A DNA stretch of 64,000 nt from assembly GCA_034509755.1 (NCBI GenBank), contig CM067546.1, positions 32,386,383 through 32,450,382 on the forward strand, read 5' to 3'. This stretch comes from Anisodus tanguticus (Eukaryota; Streptophyta; Magnoliopsida; Solanales; Solanaceae). Below the pieces are notes generated by a model. The model was not told the origin of the DNA, did not search any database, and saw nothing but the letters and a program-made list of their open reading frames with translations. Positions 34,301 to 43,521 of the stretch are shown here, in pieces. Position 1 is the first letter of the stretch. Each line of letters begins with the position of its first letter. The position numbers were made by a program, and so were the translations under genes.

Positions 34301-36457
34301 CTAAAAAAATAATTCGATCAAATAAAAATAACAGCCCGATGCTTCAAGGCTCGAGTTTGGATTAATTCAACTCAAATGCAATTATATACAAATAATACTC
34401 CAGTCCTTCAGGTCTCAACTATTATCTGAAGGTGGACATGATACCAAATATGAAGCTCAATAGTTAGTTAAACCAAACATAGATGGATTTTAAACTACAA
34501 TAAGATCGAAAACTAACATAAAACAAATAATAACTCCTTTCATCCCATATGGGACACTTTTAACATCTCCCTGGGCCAACAGATGACCATTTTCGCTAAG
34601 CACCTCTGTATAAATCATGTCAAAACAGAAAGAAAATGTTTGAAACCCAAAATAATGCTACCAAAAATTACTATTGATGATGAACAAACACACAAATAAT
34701 ACATCCCTTGGACTTAAAAGGTGCTTTATGGCATTAGAAAGGCCAGAAAAAAAAACTTAGCCCAATTACTCAAGAAGTGATGCAAATACTGTGAACTTTT
34801 CATTTACACTAAAAAGGCAATACAAGTAAACAAAAAATAATAAGCAGAAGAAAGTGCATACCTCAGCTTCCTTTTGAGATGCCTCAACCTCAAGCTGCTG
34901 CTGCAAATCCGAGATCTTCTGCTTCTCTGCAGCAATATCCTCCTGCAGCTTGTTTTTCTGTTTTTCCCAAGTTCCAAGTTTTTTTAGGAACTTCTTCTCC
35001 CTCTTTACAACCTCCAAGCAGGTTGTTGAAGATTCGGATGTGCTTAACTTACAAGCCTCTATCTCAGCGCTAATTTCAGCATTCTCGTTCTCAAGCTTTT
35101 TTACTGCCAGGTTTGCCCAGTGAACTTGGCCACTTGCTTCCCGTAGAGCAGTCTCCATATGTTTGAGGCTTTTCATGGTAGTCTCTCCGATGGCCTGCTT
35201 ACCTAACTTTAATCTTTGATTCTCCTCCTCCATCCTCAACATCTTAAGCTCAGTTAAGTCATTACTAAGCTTTCTCGCAGCTTGCATCGCCTTCTGGTGG
35301 GCCCAGTCCTTTCGTTCCTTAACCTGCTTTTGTAAATCCTTTATCTGATGGATCAAATTCGGAATCATCTTGTCCTTCTGGTCTATCTGGCCATGGACCT
35401 GCTCTAAATTCTCGTCAAGATTCAAATCACAGAACTTACTCAATACACAGTTAACCACTTCTTGTTTTTTCAGATTCTGGGATTCAACAGACTGGCCAAG
35501 TCCACTTTCAAACCTTGATCCACTTGACAGGTCCCCAACAGGCAAAGAACTAGGAGAAGCTTGTGATTGATTTTGCCGGTACTTTGAGTTTGCCCTGAAT
35601 CCAGCAGCAAAAGCCGCGACGTTCCTTTTCAACAAAGTTTTCATTGAAGGAGTGAGATTAAACCTCTTTGGATACTCAATCTCCCTTTGCAGAGAAGATT
35701 CCGAGTCATACGAAAAGAATCCCTTCACAGGAAGCTCATTAGCACCGCCATTCCCGAAACCCCAACCACCATGAAACCTACACATAGCAGGCACAACACC
35801 AAAAGGACTAGAATCAACACCCTCCACATTACTAGTGCTACTAACTGGGACACTATCCGAGCCATTCTCACCTTGGGGAGAAAGAAACGGAATTTCCATC
35901 ACACTAGCCCGTCCGACATGAAGATCACTCATTAACAAACACCACATTGCATCCCCTTTACTCAAATGTGGCTTAACTTGCTGTAATAAACACACCATAC
36001 CAGCCAACGAATACTCCTCTAACTGCCTAAAATCCGCAAAACTATGCTCGGTATCCTCCGAATTAGCAACAACGTTTCCATTACTCAAATACGACAAAGA
36101 GTTATGCAATATATTAGTCAAAACATCCATACCACCATAACAGTACCCATTTCTAAGTATAGCTTTTATGGCCACATGTTCATCATAACCCATAGAAACA
36201 AGCTTTGCAATAGCCTCATTGTACAAATAATCTAAATTCTTTAACAAGATTTTTTCTAACTGTTCCTCTGTACAATAACCCCATCCACTATCATCACTCA
36301 AACCTATATGATATTTTAATGACCTAATCCCAGATTGATCAGTTAAAGATTGAGATATAACATTTGTATCTAAAGAATTGAAATTGGTGGTATGGGTATG
36401 ATCAGTTTCAGTTTTTATGGGTCGATACCTTTGAGGGGCTTTCTTCTTCTCTCTCAT
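28397..36457 (-). CDS. RING-type E3 ubiquitin ligase, MIP1/RF298-like, two exons
   Basis: Encodes a 687-residue protein. Exon 1 is 34862-36457 (532 codons, phase 0) and exon 2 is 28397-28864, with a 5997-bp GT-AG intron (minus strand GAG|GTATGC...TTTTGACAG|GCGAAG). In order: a basic N-terminus, DSGWGYCTEEQLEKILLKNL (about residue 55), a UBA-like helical region (IAKLVSMGYDEHVAIKAIL, then NGYCYGGMDVLTNILHNSL), a Ser-rich linker, long coiled coils (about residues 350-600), and a C-terminal C3HC4-type RING (ECLICMKNE, LPCAHQVLCANC, CPCC; about residues 633-672) ending RIRVFGSTL. The length fits the MND1-interacting protein 1 / RF298 family. The RING should recruit an E2 and transfer ubiquitin; substrates are unknown. 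The coding frame is intact, but the intron holds several repeats and an inverted copy of exon 1. Confidence 0.95.
29409..29529 (+). mobile_element. TRIM solo LTR
   Basis: A 121-bp sequence starting TGTTAAGAGTCCCACATCG and ending CCATTCTTTACA, flanked by ATGTT (29404-29408) and ATATT (29530-29534). The duplicated copy at 40077-40420 has the full element with two such LTRs, so here LTR-LTR recombination removed the interior. Confidence 0.85.
29844..30079. mobile_element. Stowaway-type MITE, TA target site
   Basis: 236 bp from CCCCCTCCGTCCCAAACTTG to TAGTATGGGACAGAGGGAG, with matching terminal inverted repeats (CTCCCTCYGTCCCA) and flanking TA dinucleotides (29842-29843 and 30080-30081). These are the marks of Tc1/mariner-derived Stowaway MITEs. 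It lies in the RING-gene intron. Confidence 0.85.
30434..30619 (-). mobile_element. Au SINE with 17-bp target duplication
   Basis: A 186-bp tRNA-derived SINE on the minus strand. The head has an A box (GAGTTGGCCCAGCGGT) and a B box (GGTTCGACTC). The body has AACAACCTCTTGCAATAATG and AAGGTAAGGCTGCGTGG, and the 3' part has CCCCGCGCATAGCGGGAGCT followed by CATCGGGCTGCCCTTTT, the hallmark of the Au SINE family. Direct repeats TTAGGATTACGCTCATT flank it (30417-30433 and 30620-30636). It would be transcribed by RNA polymerase III from its internal promoter. Confidence 0.9.
31164..31326. mobile_element. hAT-like MITE (probable)
   Basis: The left end CAGAGGCTAATCCATAATTT and the reverse complement of the right end, CAGGGGCGGATCTAGAAG, are related and match the common plant MITE ends of the form CAGRGGCGGATC. 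I see no 8-bp target duplication here. The same element is present in segment X copy 2, at about 42085-42272. Confidence 0.55.
31918..32045. repeat. Imperfect direct repeat, two copies of about 60-70 bp
   Basis: A unit beginning TCACGACTTCATGTG and ending AACCCAACAAGAAACGG-like recurs once with small indels. It is intronic to the RING gene. Function unknown. Confidence 0.7.
32093..32286. mobile_element. Stowaway-type MITE, TA target site
   Basis: 194 bp from CTCCCTCCATCCCGATTTAT to TTGGCACGGAGGGAG, with terminal inverted repeats of about 13 bp and flanking TA at 32091-32092 and 32287-32288. It is in the RING-gene intron. Confidence 0.9.
32893..33800 (+). pseudogene. Inverted, decayed copy of RING-gene exon 1 inside its own intron
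   Basis: The plus strand matches the minus-strand exon 1 from about its HGGWGFGNGG block (35775) to its LQQQLE block (34890). The clearest stretch is the frame 33436-33675 (MLRMEKEETQRLKSGKLAIE, then ALHRASGQVDHANLAVKKLE), against MLRMEEENQRLKLGKQAIGE and ALREASGQVHWANLAVKKLE in exon 1. Identity over the better parts is roughly 85-90 percent by eye. Stops (for example 33118-33120 and 33193-33195) and indels make it non-coding. It faces the opposite way to the host gene, so in the host transcript it is antisense to exon 1. Confidence 0.9.
33801..34861. other. RING-gene intron, no feature seen
   Basis: AT-rich intron sequence next to the exon 1 donor site, with no recognisable repeat ends or gene. 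Confidence 0.5.
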
Positions 36458-36586
36458 TTTGGGAATTTACAAAAACCTGAAAAAAAAACAAGATTGTAAA
36501 TTCTTGTGAATTCTTGAAGACTTACAGCGTAGTGATTATCGCCGCTTCAGGGTGTTGACATAGAGAGAGACGGATGTTATGCATGG

Positions 36587-36593
36587 TTTTATA
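36587..36593 (-). promoter_or_regulatory. TATA box of the RING gene (predicted)
   Basis: Minus-strand TATAAAA lies 130 bp upstream of the exon 1 ATG (36457). It is followed on that strand by a pyrimidine-rich CGTCTCTCTCTATG stretch that would mark the start region. The spacing is reasonable for a leader of about 100 nt. Less than 400 bp of apparently unique upstream DNA (36594-36942) separates this from copia C. Confidence 0.5.
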
Positions 36594-36942
36594 CTTTGGC
36601 TAGAGATGTGATGGCTTGGATTCTCAAAATCTATATTATTTAGGGTTAATTACACTAAATATCCTAGTACTACTATGATGTAGTTATAGATATTTTAAAA
36701 ATTAAATATTTAAATTTTTCTATATTATGAAAATTTTACACTTATACCTCCATGTTCATTTTTCTAAAAATATTTCACCTCTTATATAATAACTAATTTT
36801 TGGACACGTGCGTTGTATGCATATCTCGTGATAATCACTACAAACTTTTTAAAACGGTATAGATAATATCAAAACATGTAATCAATAAGTAATTGAAAAT
36901 TTGAAAGGAAATTACAAGCTGAAAATGAATAGTAAGCATCAC

Positions 36943-39561
36943 CTATAAGACGAGCATTATGTCTCGCAAAAGAACCATCAAAATTATTTTTATGGGTAAA
37001 AATCCACATAGACCAAATAATATTAACACACCGGGAGGACGGGGCACCAACTCCCACGTCTTATTTGCAATAAGAGCATCATATTCGTCGTCCATAGCCA
37101 ATTTTCAATTCGGGTCATTTAATGCAGACACTATATTACAGGGTAGTGGGGATTTAAGAATATTAGAATTTAGATTAAAGTGTCTCTTTGGTTTAAAAAT
37201 ACCCCGTTGACTACGAGTGACAGGTCTGTGACTCGGGAGAGAATTGGGTAGGTTTTGGGAAAAATTCGGATGGGTGACGGACTGGCCAGCAGGCAGTGGG
37301 CCTGCAGGCCCAAAATTGGAAACAATAGTTGGGTCATAAGCAGAACTCGAGGCAGAAACAGTTTCGGTATTGGGCTGGGCAACCGACCCAATAGCCGAAA
37401 CTGGGGCAGAAACAGTGGGTTGTGGCGGGATACTGGAGCGGCCCATTAAGTGGCGTACGATGTACGGGGAGACGTCATCCAAAAAATTATACGAACTAGG
37501 CACGGGACTATTCACTTTAGCAAACGAAAATTGGGTTTCATAAAAAATAACATGGCGACTAATGATGATTTTATTAGATGATAAATCAAAGCATTTGTAA
37601 CCACGATGATTAGATGGATAACCCAAAAATACACAAGCGGTAGAACGGGCTTGAAGTTTGTTAATAGTAGTTGACGGAGAAAGTGGATATTATAAACACC
37701 CAAAGACTCTAAGATGGGAATACGAAAGATTCTTATTATAGAGGACTTTAAGAGGAGACACATTTGTCAACCCTTTGGTAGGAAGTATGTTAAGAAGATA
37801 GGTAGTCATTTGTAGAGCATGATGCCAAAAGGAAGGGGGTACGGAAGCATGGACTAGTATAGTTCGAACAATATTATTAATGATACGAATTTTTCATTCT
37901 GCTTTCCCATTTTGTGAGGACGTATGAGGACAAGAGAAATGAAAAACTATGCCATTATTTTCACAAAAATCCCAAAACAACCCATTATCATATTCTTTGT
38001 CATTATCACACTGAATATTTTTGACTTCTCGTTCAAATTGGGTACGGATGAATGCTCAAAAATTTAAAAATGTGGAAAAAACTTGATATTATTTCGCTAA
38101 CGGAAAAGTCCATAAAAAATTAGAATAATCAGCCAAAATAGAATATTATAATGATGGCCCACAGAACTGATAACGAGAGAGGTCCATAAATCGCTATGGA
38201 TAATATCAAAAGGCAACAAAGTACAAGAAGTAGAGGCTACAAATGGTAATCTAACATGTTTTCCTAAAGGACATGAATGACAATTGGAGTACTACGTGTA
38301 CCCTTACAAGAAATAAAATTGTTTGTATGCAAAGAAGAAACAATGGACGACCCAGGGTGACCCAAACGTGCATGCCATAAGGAAGGAGCTAGAGCTGCAA
38401 AAGTAGACAGTCAGGCTTGACTCGAGAGACTGGATGCGGGCGTGATATGATAAAGATCTCCCCTACTATTACATCTCATGAGAGGTATCCCCGTCTTGAA
38501 ATCCTTCACAGAAAATCCAAAAGGATCAAAATTAACAGAAACCCAATTTTTAGTGGTGAATTTACGGACATACACCAAAATTTTAATTTAGGGGCATGAA
38601 GGGCATTTTTTAAGACACGAGGTGGAAGGGGGGAGACAAAGTTGTATGACCATAACCACGAATTGGAATTGAGTTGTCATTACCAACAATTATGCCACGA
38701 TTGTTTTGCTCAAATTGGAATAAGACGAGAGAGTACCTTGGTCGGACGACATGTGATAAGTGGCGCCGGTGTCCATGTACCAATTCGCGTCTGGAGGATT
38801 TAATCCCAGTGTATGCATGGTGGCCTCATATCTGTCGGAGTCGGGATCAAATTAGGGTCCGTAGCATGATAAGACTGCGGGGGCCGATGCCCAAGAAGAC
38901 CTCCTTGTTGTCCAGGCCTAGCAGTTTTCCGAAACCCACTAGGTTGTGAAAAATTGGGCTTGAAGGGCTGCTGAGAGGCCCACTGCCCGGGGTACGCTGA
39001 AACTGGAAAATAGGGGCTATTGGGCCACTTCCCACTAGCCCAGCCCCACTTCCAGAGGGCCCATGGCTGGGACCAGTTGGGTTACGGTCCACTACCACCG
39101 TGCTGAGGCCCGCCGGTAATACCACGATTGTCACCGCGATTTTTGCCATTATTTTTCTGATTCTCCTTACCTCCGCTGTGAGTACGATTTTGGCCAGAAT
39201 TATCAACAAAACCTTGAGAATTATCGGATGACGTCATCATCACCACGGGACTAGCGCCGGTAGCCGCCTTTTTGGACAAGCCGACTTCTTCTAACGTGAG
39301 CGTTGAACGGGCTTGATAAAAAGGTGGAAGTGGATTACTTTGATGGAGGAGAGTCTCAACGCCATTATATGCCTCAGAGAGGCCTGCAACCATTTGTAGA
39401 ACAAGATGATTATTGGTAACAGGAGCTCCGACGTTACGGAGTTATTCTGCTAATTCCTTGAGGCGTTTACAATAAGCTGAAACATTCAGGAAATCTTCCA
39501 TGCTGACTTGGGGAAATTCCTGCTCAAGGGTGACAGTACGAGAATGTTGGTTATCCTGGAA
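36943..39561 (-). pseudogene. Copia element C, both ends missing (gag to reverse transcriptase start)
   Basis: A minus-strand copia polyprotein remnant. Gag: about 39561-39050, with MVAGLSEAYNGVETLLHQSN and FYQARSTLTLEEVGL. Protease: about 38650-38820, ending MHTLGLNPPDANWYMDTGAT, with an intact DTG. GAG-pre-integrase and integrase: about 38550-37560. Integrase C-terminus: 37105-37763, MGYPSNHRGYKCFDLSSNKI. A Pro/Ser-rich linker follows, and then the first reverse-transcriptase block (NIIWSMWIFTHKNNFDGSFA, about 36960-37040) before sequence identity stops near 36943. No LTR remains. It is closely related to copia D and E. The right end stops at 39561, next to an RTE LINE tail. Confidence 0.85.
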
Positions 39562-39958
39562 TATATCATATAAACAAAATACACTAGGGAACACATAGCA
39601 GCAGATATCAAACTACAGGGACTATAAAGCAATATTGTGTGTATAAGTGTGATAGGCTAATCGGGCCTACAGAAATAACACTACAACTATCATTTTGTGA
39701 GCGTAAGTAACACTATGCTCGACTATCTACTACCCTCTACCTTAATTTGTTCTCTTCACAACCCCCTATCTAAGGTCATGTCCTCAGTAAGTTGCACATG
39801 CGCCATATCCCGTCTAATCACCTCTCCCCAATACTTCTTCGACCTACCTCTACCCCTTATGAACCCGTCCATAGCCAACCTCTCACACCTCCACACTGGG
39901 GCATTTGTGTCTCTCCTCTGCACATGTCCGAACCATCTCAACCTCACTTACCGCATCT
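38154..39958. repeat. Duplicated segment Y, copy 1
   Basis: About 1.8 kb covering copia C integrase/protease/gag sequence plus the 3' tail of an RTE LINE. It recurs at 42304-43905, where about 200 bp is missing in two deletions (near 42537 and 43082). It is the right part of the tandemly duplicated unit 29289-39958. Confidence 0.9.
39562..39958 (-). pseudogene. RTE-type LINE 3' tail, truncated by duplication junction
   Basis: The minus strand encodes MRLRWFGHVQRRDTNAPVWR, the usual C-terminus of plant RTE-clade LINEs. The element stops at 39958, exactly where segment X copy 2 begins; its full counterpart continues at 43522-45625. Confidence 0.85.
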
Positions 39959-40076
39959 GAATATAATGATTTCGTAACAATGATAGAATGTTTTAGCCAA
40001 CATATCAGGGAAAAAAGAAGAGGGGGTTTTCAGCCAACAACCAAGCATTCTTAAAATAAGAACATGAATTAATGAC

Positions 40077-40420
40077 TGTTAAGAGTCCCACATCGAAAAA
40101 TGGAATGAGAATTTGGACTCATTATATGGACTTGGACAATCCTCCCCTCATAAGCTAGCTTTTGGGGTTGAGTTAGGGCCAAGATCCATTCTTTACATGG
40201 TATCAGAGTCAGACACATTCCAAGTCTATGTTCACCGATGTTTTGTCCCCAAATTATGTCATCCACCCTCCAGTTAACGGGATCTGGGTGTGCGGGGGAG
40301 TGTTAAGAGTCCCACATCGGAAATGGAATGAGAATTTGGACTCATTATATGGACTTGGACAATCCTCCCCTCATAAGCTAGCTTTTGGGGTTGAGTTAGG
40401 GCCAAGATCTATTCTTTACA
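40077..40420 (+). mobile_element. TRIM, complete 344-bp element
   Basis: Two direct LTRs (40077-40197 and 40301-40420; starts TGTTAAGAGTCCCACATCG, ends TTCTTTACA) flank a 103-bp interior. The interior starts with the methionine-tRNA primer-binding site TGGTATCAGAG (40198) and ends with a purine tract GTGCGGGGGAG. There is no coding capacity, as expected of a terminal-repeat retrotransposon in miniature. The right flank is ATGTT (40421-40425); the left flank is ATGAC (40072-40076), a mutated copy of the ATGTT seen left of the solo LTR in copy 1. Confidence 0.92.
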
Positions 40421-40732
40421 ATGTTAAAAAAATGAATAAAAGTATCCAAACTTACAAAAGGAAATGAAACCTTCTTGATAAAATAGTAGGTAATCGTTAT
40501 CGTGCATCATATAGCTCTAGAAGCATAATTAAAGCACTCATTTATAGAAGCACTGGAAATTATTCATTAATTTCCTAGTTTCTCATAACATACTGCCATC
40601 ACAGATCATTAATGAGTTTCCTATTTTTTCTTCTTTGATGAAGAGGTTGAAATAATGCGTTTCCTCTTCAATCCTTTGGCGGGAAAAATTTCTCAAAAAC
40701 GTGCTAAAAATACTTTGAAACACTCTTCCTTA

Positions 40733-40969
40733 CCCCCCTCCGTCCCAAACTTGTCGCATTTTTCATTTACACGCCTGTAAAGAAATCATTTATAGAGGTA
40801 GCATTTTAACTATTTTACACTCTTTACATATTTCATCATATTATCTCTCCTCGATAAATGTTTACTCCATCAAGGATGAAAACCTCTTAAATGTTGGTTA
40901 AATAAAACGACAAATATTTTGAGACAAGTAATTTTAGTAAGGACTACGGGTAGTATGGGACGAGAGGAG
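40733..40969. mobile_element. Stowaway-type MITE (copy in duplicated segment)
   Basis: Counterpart of 29844-30079, with ends CCCCCCTCCGTCCC and GGGACGAGAGGAG and flanking TA. It was present before the duplication. Confidence 0.85.
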
Positions 40970-41322
40970 TAATTCTATAAATCCATAGCTCTGTATAACT
41001 TTCCACTCTCCTTCGGCATCCCCCAACACCCAACCCACCTTTATAGCTCCAAAGATAAGCGCAAAAAAGCTCTAAGGTCCATTGGGGTTGTTAGCGCAAA
41101 GTGCAAATAAAACATGGGCTTTAATGAAGAAAAGCACAAATTGAGAAAAAAAATACAAATATGTATGTGTAGTCGAATACTACTACAACAAGAACAACAT
41201 ACCCAGTATAGTCCCAATAACTATAATAAAAAATAACAAATATATGGACAAAGAAATTGAAAAAAAAATGATAAAATGAAATATCAATTATTTAGTATCA
41301 CCTCTTTAGGATTACGCTCATT

Positions 41323-41508
41323 AAAAGGGCAGCCCGATGCACTAAGCTCCCGCTATGCGCGAGGTCCGGGGAAGAGCCGAACCACGCAGCCTTACCTTGC
41401 ATTATTGCAAGAGGTTGTTTCAAATTAAAGGCTACACCGAGAGTCGAACCTGGGCAGAGCATATTAAGGCTTTCAAAACAGCTTTGACCGCTGGGCCAAC
41501 TCGCTAGC
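41323..41508 (-). mobile_element. Au SINE (copy in duplicated segment)
   Basis: Counterpart of 30434-30619, 186 bp, with the same 17-bp target duplications: TTAGGATTACGCTCATT at 41306-41322, and one mismatch (TTAAG...) at 41509-41525. Same boxes and 3' part; it was present before the duplication. Confidence 0.9.
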
Positions 41509-42303
41509 TTAAGATTACGCTCATTGTCAAGGAAAAATATATATGCCTTATAGCCTTGATGACGACAATGAAGCGAGGCGAATTGCTCAACATATTTTAT
41601 GCCTCGTTTTAGGGGTAAAGCGTGTCTTTAATAACACTGAACATACCAACAGAATCACTAGCTTAATGTTGCCCTTCTTCGACAACAAAGCATGCTTATC
41701 AACTTAATAACCATAGGGCCACAATTTTGGTAAAACAACAAAAGTAATACATTGTCGGATGTGCACTAGACACACGTCACAAGTTTGAATGTTGTTAGGG
41801 AGCTAAGTCTAATATTAAGTGGAGGAGGGTAGAGAGGCAGACCGTTTTGCGAGTTTCAAATTAGAAATCGTAGATTCTCGGTTATCTAAGATAAAAAATC
41901 GTAAGTAAAAAATAACAAATAAGTTTCTATGCTCCTCAACATGACATTTCTTTTCATTTTCATCATGGTTCAAATAAAAATCAAGAGAAGAGGATGGTTG
42001 TTGATTATCACTCCAATAGTCAATAAGGGAGGGATACTTTAATTCTCAAAGACCTTTACCTCCATGGATAATGTTGAAGGTTCGAGCAGAGGCTAATCCA
42101 TAATTTGAAATTTATGAATTTCTACAACGTCCTCAAGTTAATACTACAAAAATAATTGGATCAGTAAAATATTTATAGATATTTAGTGAATTTCTTAATA
42201 CATATGTATGATTTTGATAAAAGCTATTGGGTTCACGTGAATCCGTAATCGATCTTCTAGATCCGCCCCTGGATTTCTAGCCACCAAGAGAGAAAAGTGG
42301 GAA

Positions 42304-43521
42304 ATGGCCCACATAACTGATAACGAGAGAGGTCCATAAATCGCTATGAATAATATCAAAAGGCAACAAAGTACAAGAAGTAGAGGCTACAAATGGTAAT
42401 CTAACATGTTTTCCTAAAGGACATGAATGACAATTGGAGTACTCTGCGTACCCTTACAAGAAATAAAATTGTGTGTATGCAAAGAAGAAACAATGGAGGA
42501 CCCAGGGTGACCCAAACGTGCATGCCATAAGGAAGGATCAAAATTAACAGAAACCCAATTTTTAGTGGTGAATTTACGGACATACACCAAAATTTTAATT
42601 TAGGGGCATGAAGGGCATTTTTTTAGGACAAGAGGTGGTTGGGGGGGGGGGGGGGGAGACAAAGTTATATGACCATAACCACGAATTGGAATTGAGTTGT
42701 CATTACCAACAATTATGCCATGTTTGTTTTGCTCAAATTGGAATAAGATGAGAGAGTACCTTGGTCGGACGACATGTGAGAAGTGGCGCCGGTGTCCATG
42801 TACCAATTCGCGTTTGGAGGATTTAATCCCAGTGTATGCATGGTGGTCTCAATATCTGTCGGAGTCGGGATCAAATTAGGGTTCGTAGAATGATAAGCCT
42901 GCGGGGGCCGATGCCCAAGAAGAACTCCTTGTTGTCCAGGCCTAGCAGTGTTCCGAAACCGACTAGGTTGTAAAAAATTGGGCTTGAAGGGCTGCTGAGA
43001 GGCCCACTGCCCGAGGTACGCTGAAACTGGAAAATAGGGGCTATTGGGCCACTTCCCACTAGCCCATCCCCACTGCTAGAGGTGCCACCGCGATTTTTGC
43101 CATTATTTTTCTGATTCTCCTTACCTCCGCTGTGAGTACGATTTTGGCCGAAATTATCAACAGAACCTTGAGAATTATCGGATGACGTCATCATCACCAC
43201 GGGACTAGCATCGGTATCTGCCTTTTTGGACAAGCCAACTTCTTCTAACGTGAGCGTTGAACGGGCTTGATAAAAAGGTGGAAGTGGATTACTTTGATGG
43301 AGGAGAGTCTCAACGCCATTATATGCCTCAGAGAGGCCTGCAACCATTTGTAGAACAGGATGATTATTGGTAACAGGAGCTCCGACGTTACGGAGTTAGT
43401 CCGCTAATTCCTTGAGGCGTTTACAATAAGATGAAACATTCAGGAAATCTTCCATGCTGACTTGGGGAAATTCCTGCTCAAGGGTGACAGTACGAGAATG
43501 TTGGTTATCCTGGAATATATC
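42304..43521 (-). pseudogene. Copia C second copy (integrase to gag), deleted
   Basis: The minus strand repeats copia C: gag 42871-43347 (MVAGLSEAYNGVETLLHQSN) and part of protease and integrase further left. Compared with copy 1 it has lost about 134 bp near 42537 and about 70 bp near 43082. It carries a 16-base G run at 42641-42656, where copy 1 has a short mixed purine stretch. It is non-coding. Confidence 0.85.

Larger units (their letters stand above)
39956..42306. repeat. Duplicated segment X, copy 2
   Basis: Matches 29289-31361 in the same orientation, extended by a complete TRIM element (40077-40420) and two short extra stretches near 41745-41780 and 42170-42195. The left junction to segment Y shares TCT; the right junction to segment Y copy 2 shares ATG (42304-42306). 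Confidence 0.9.
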
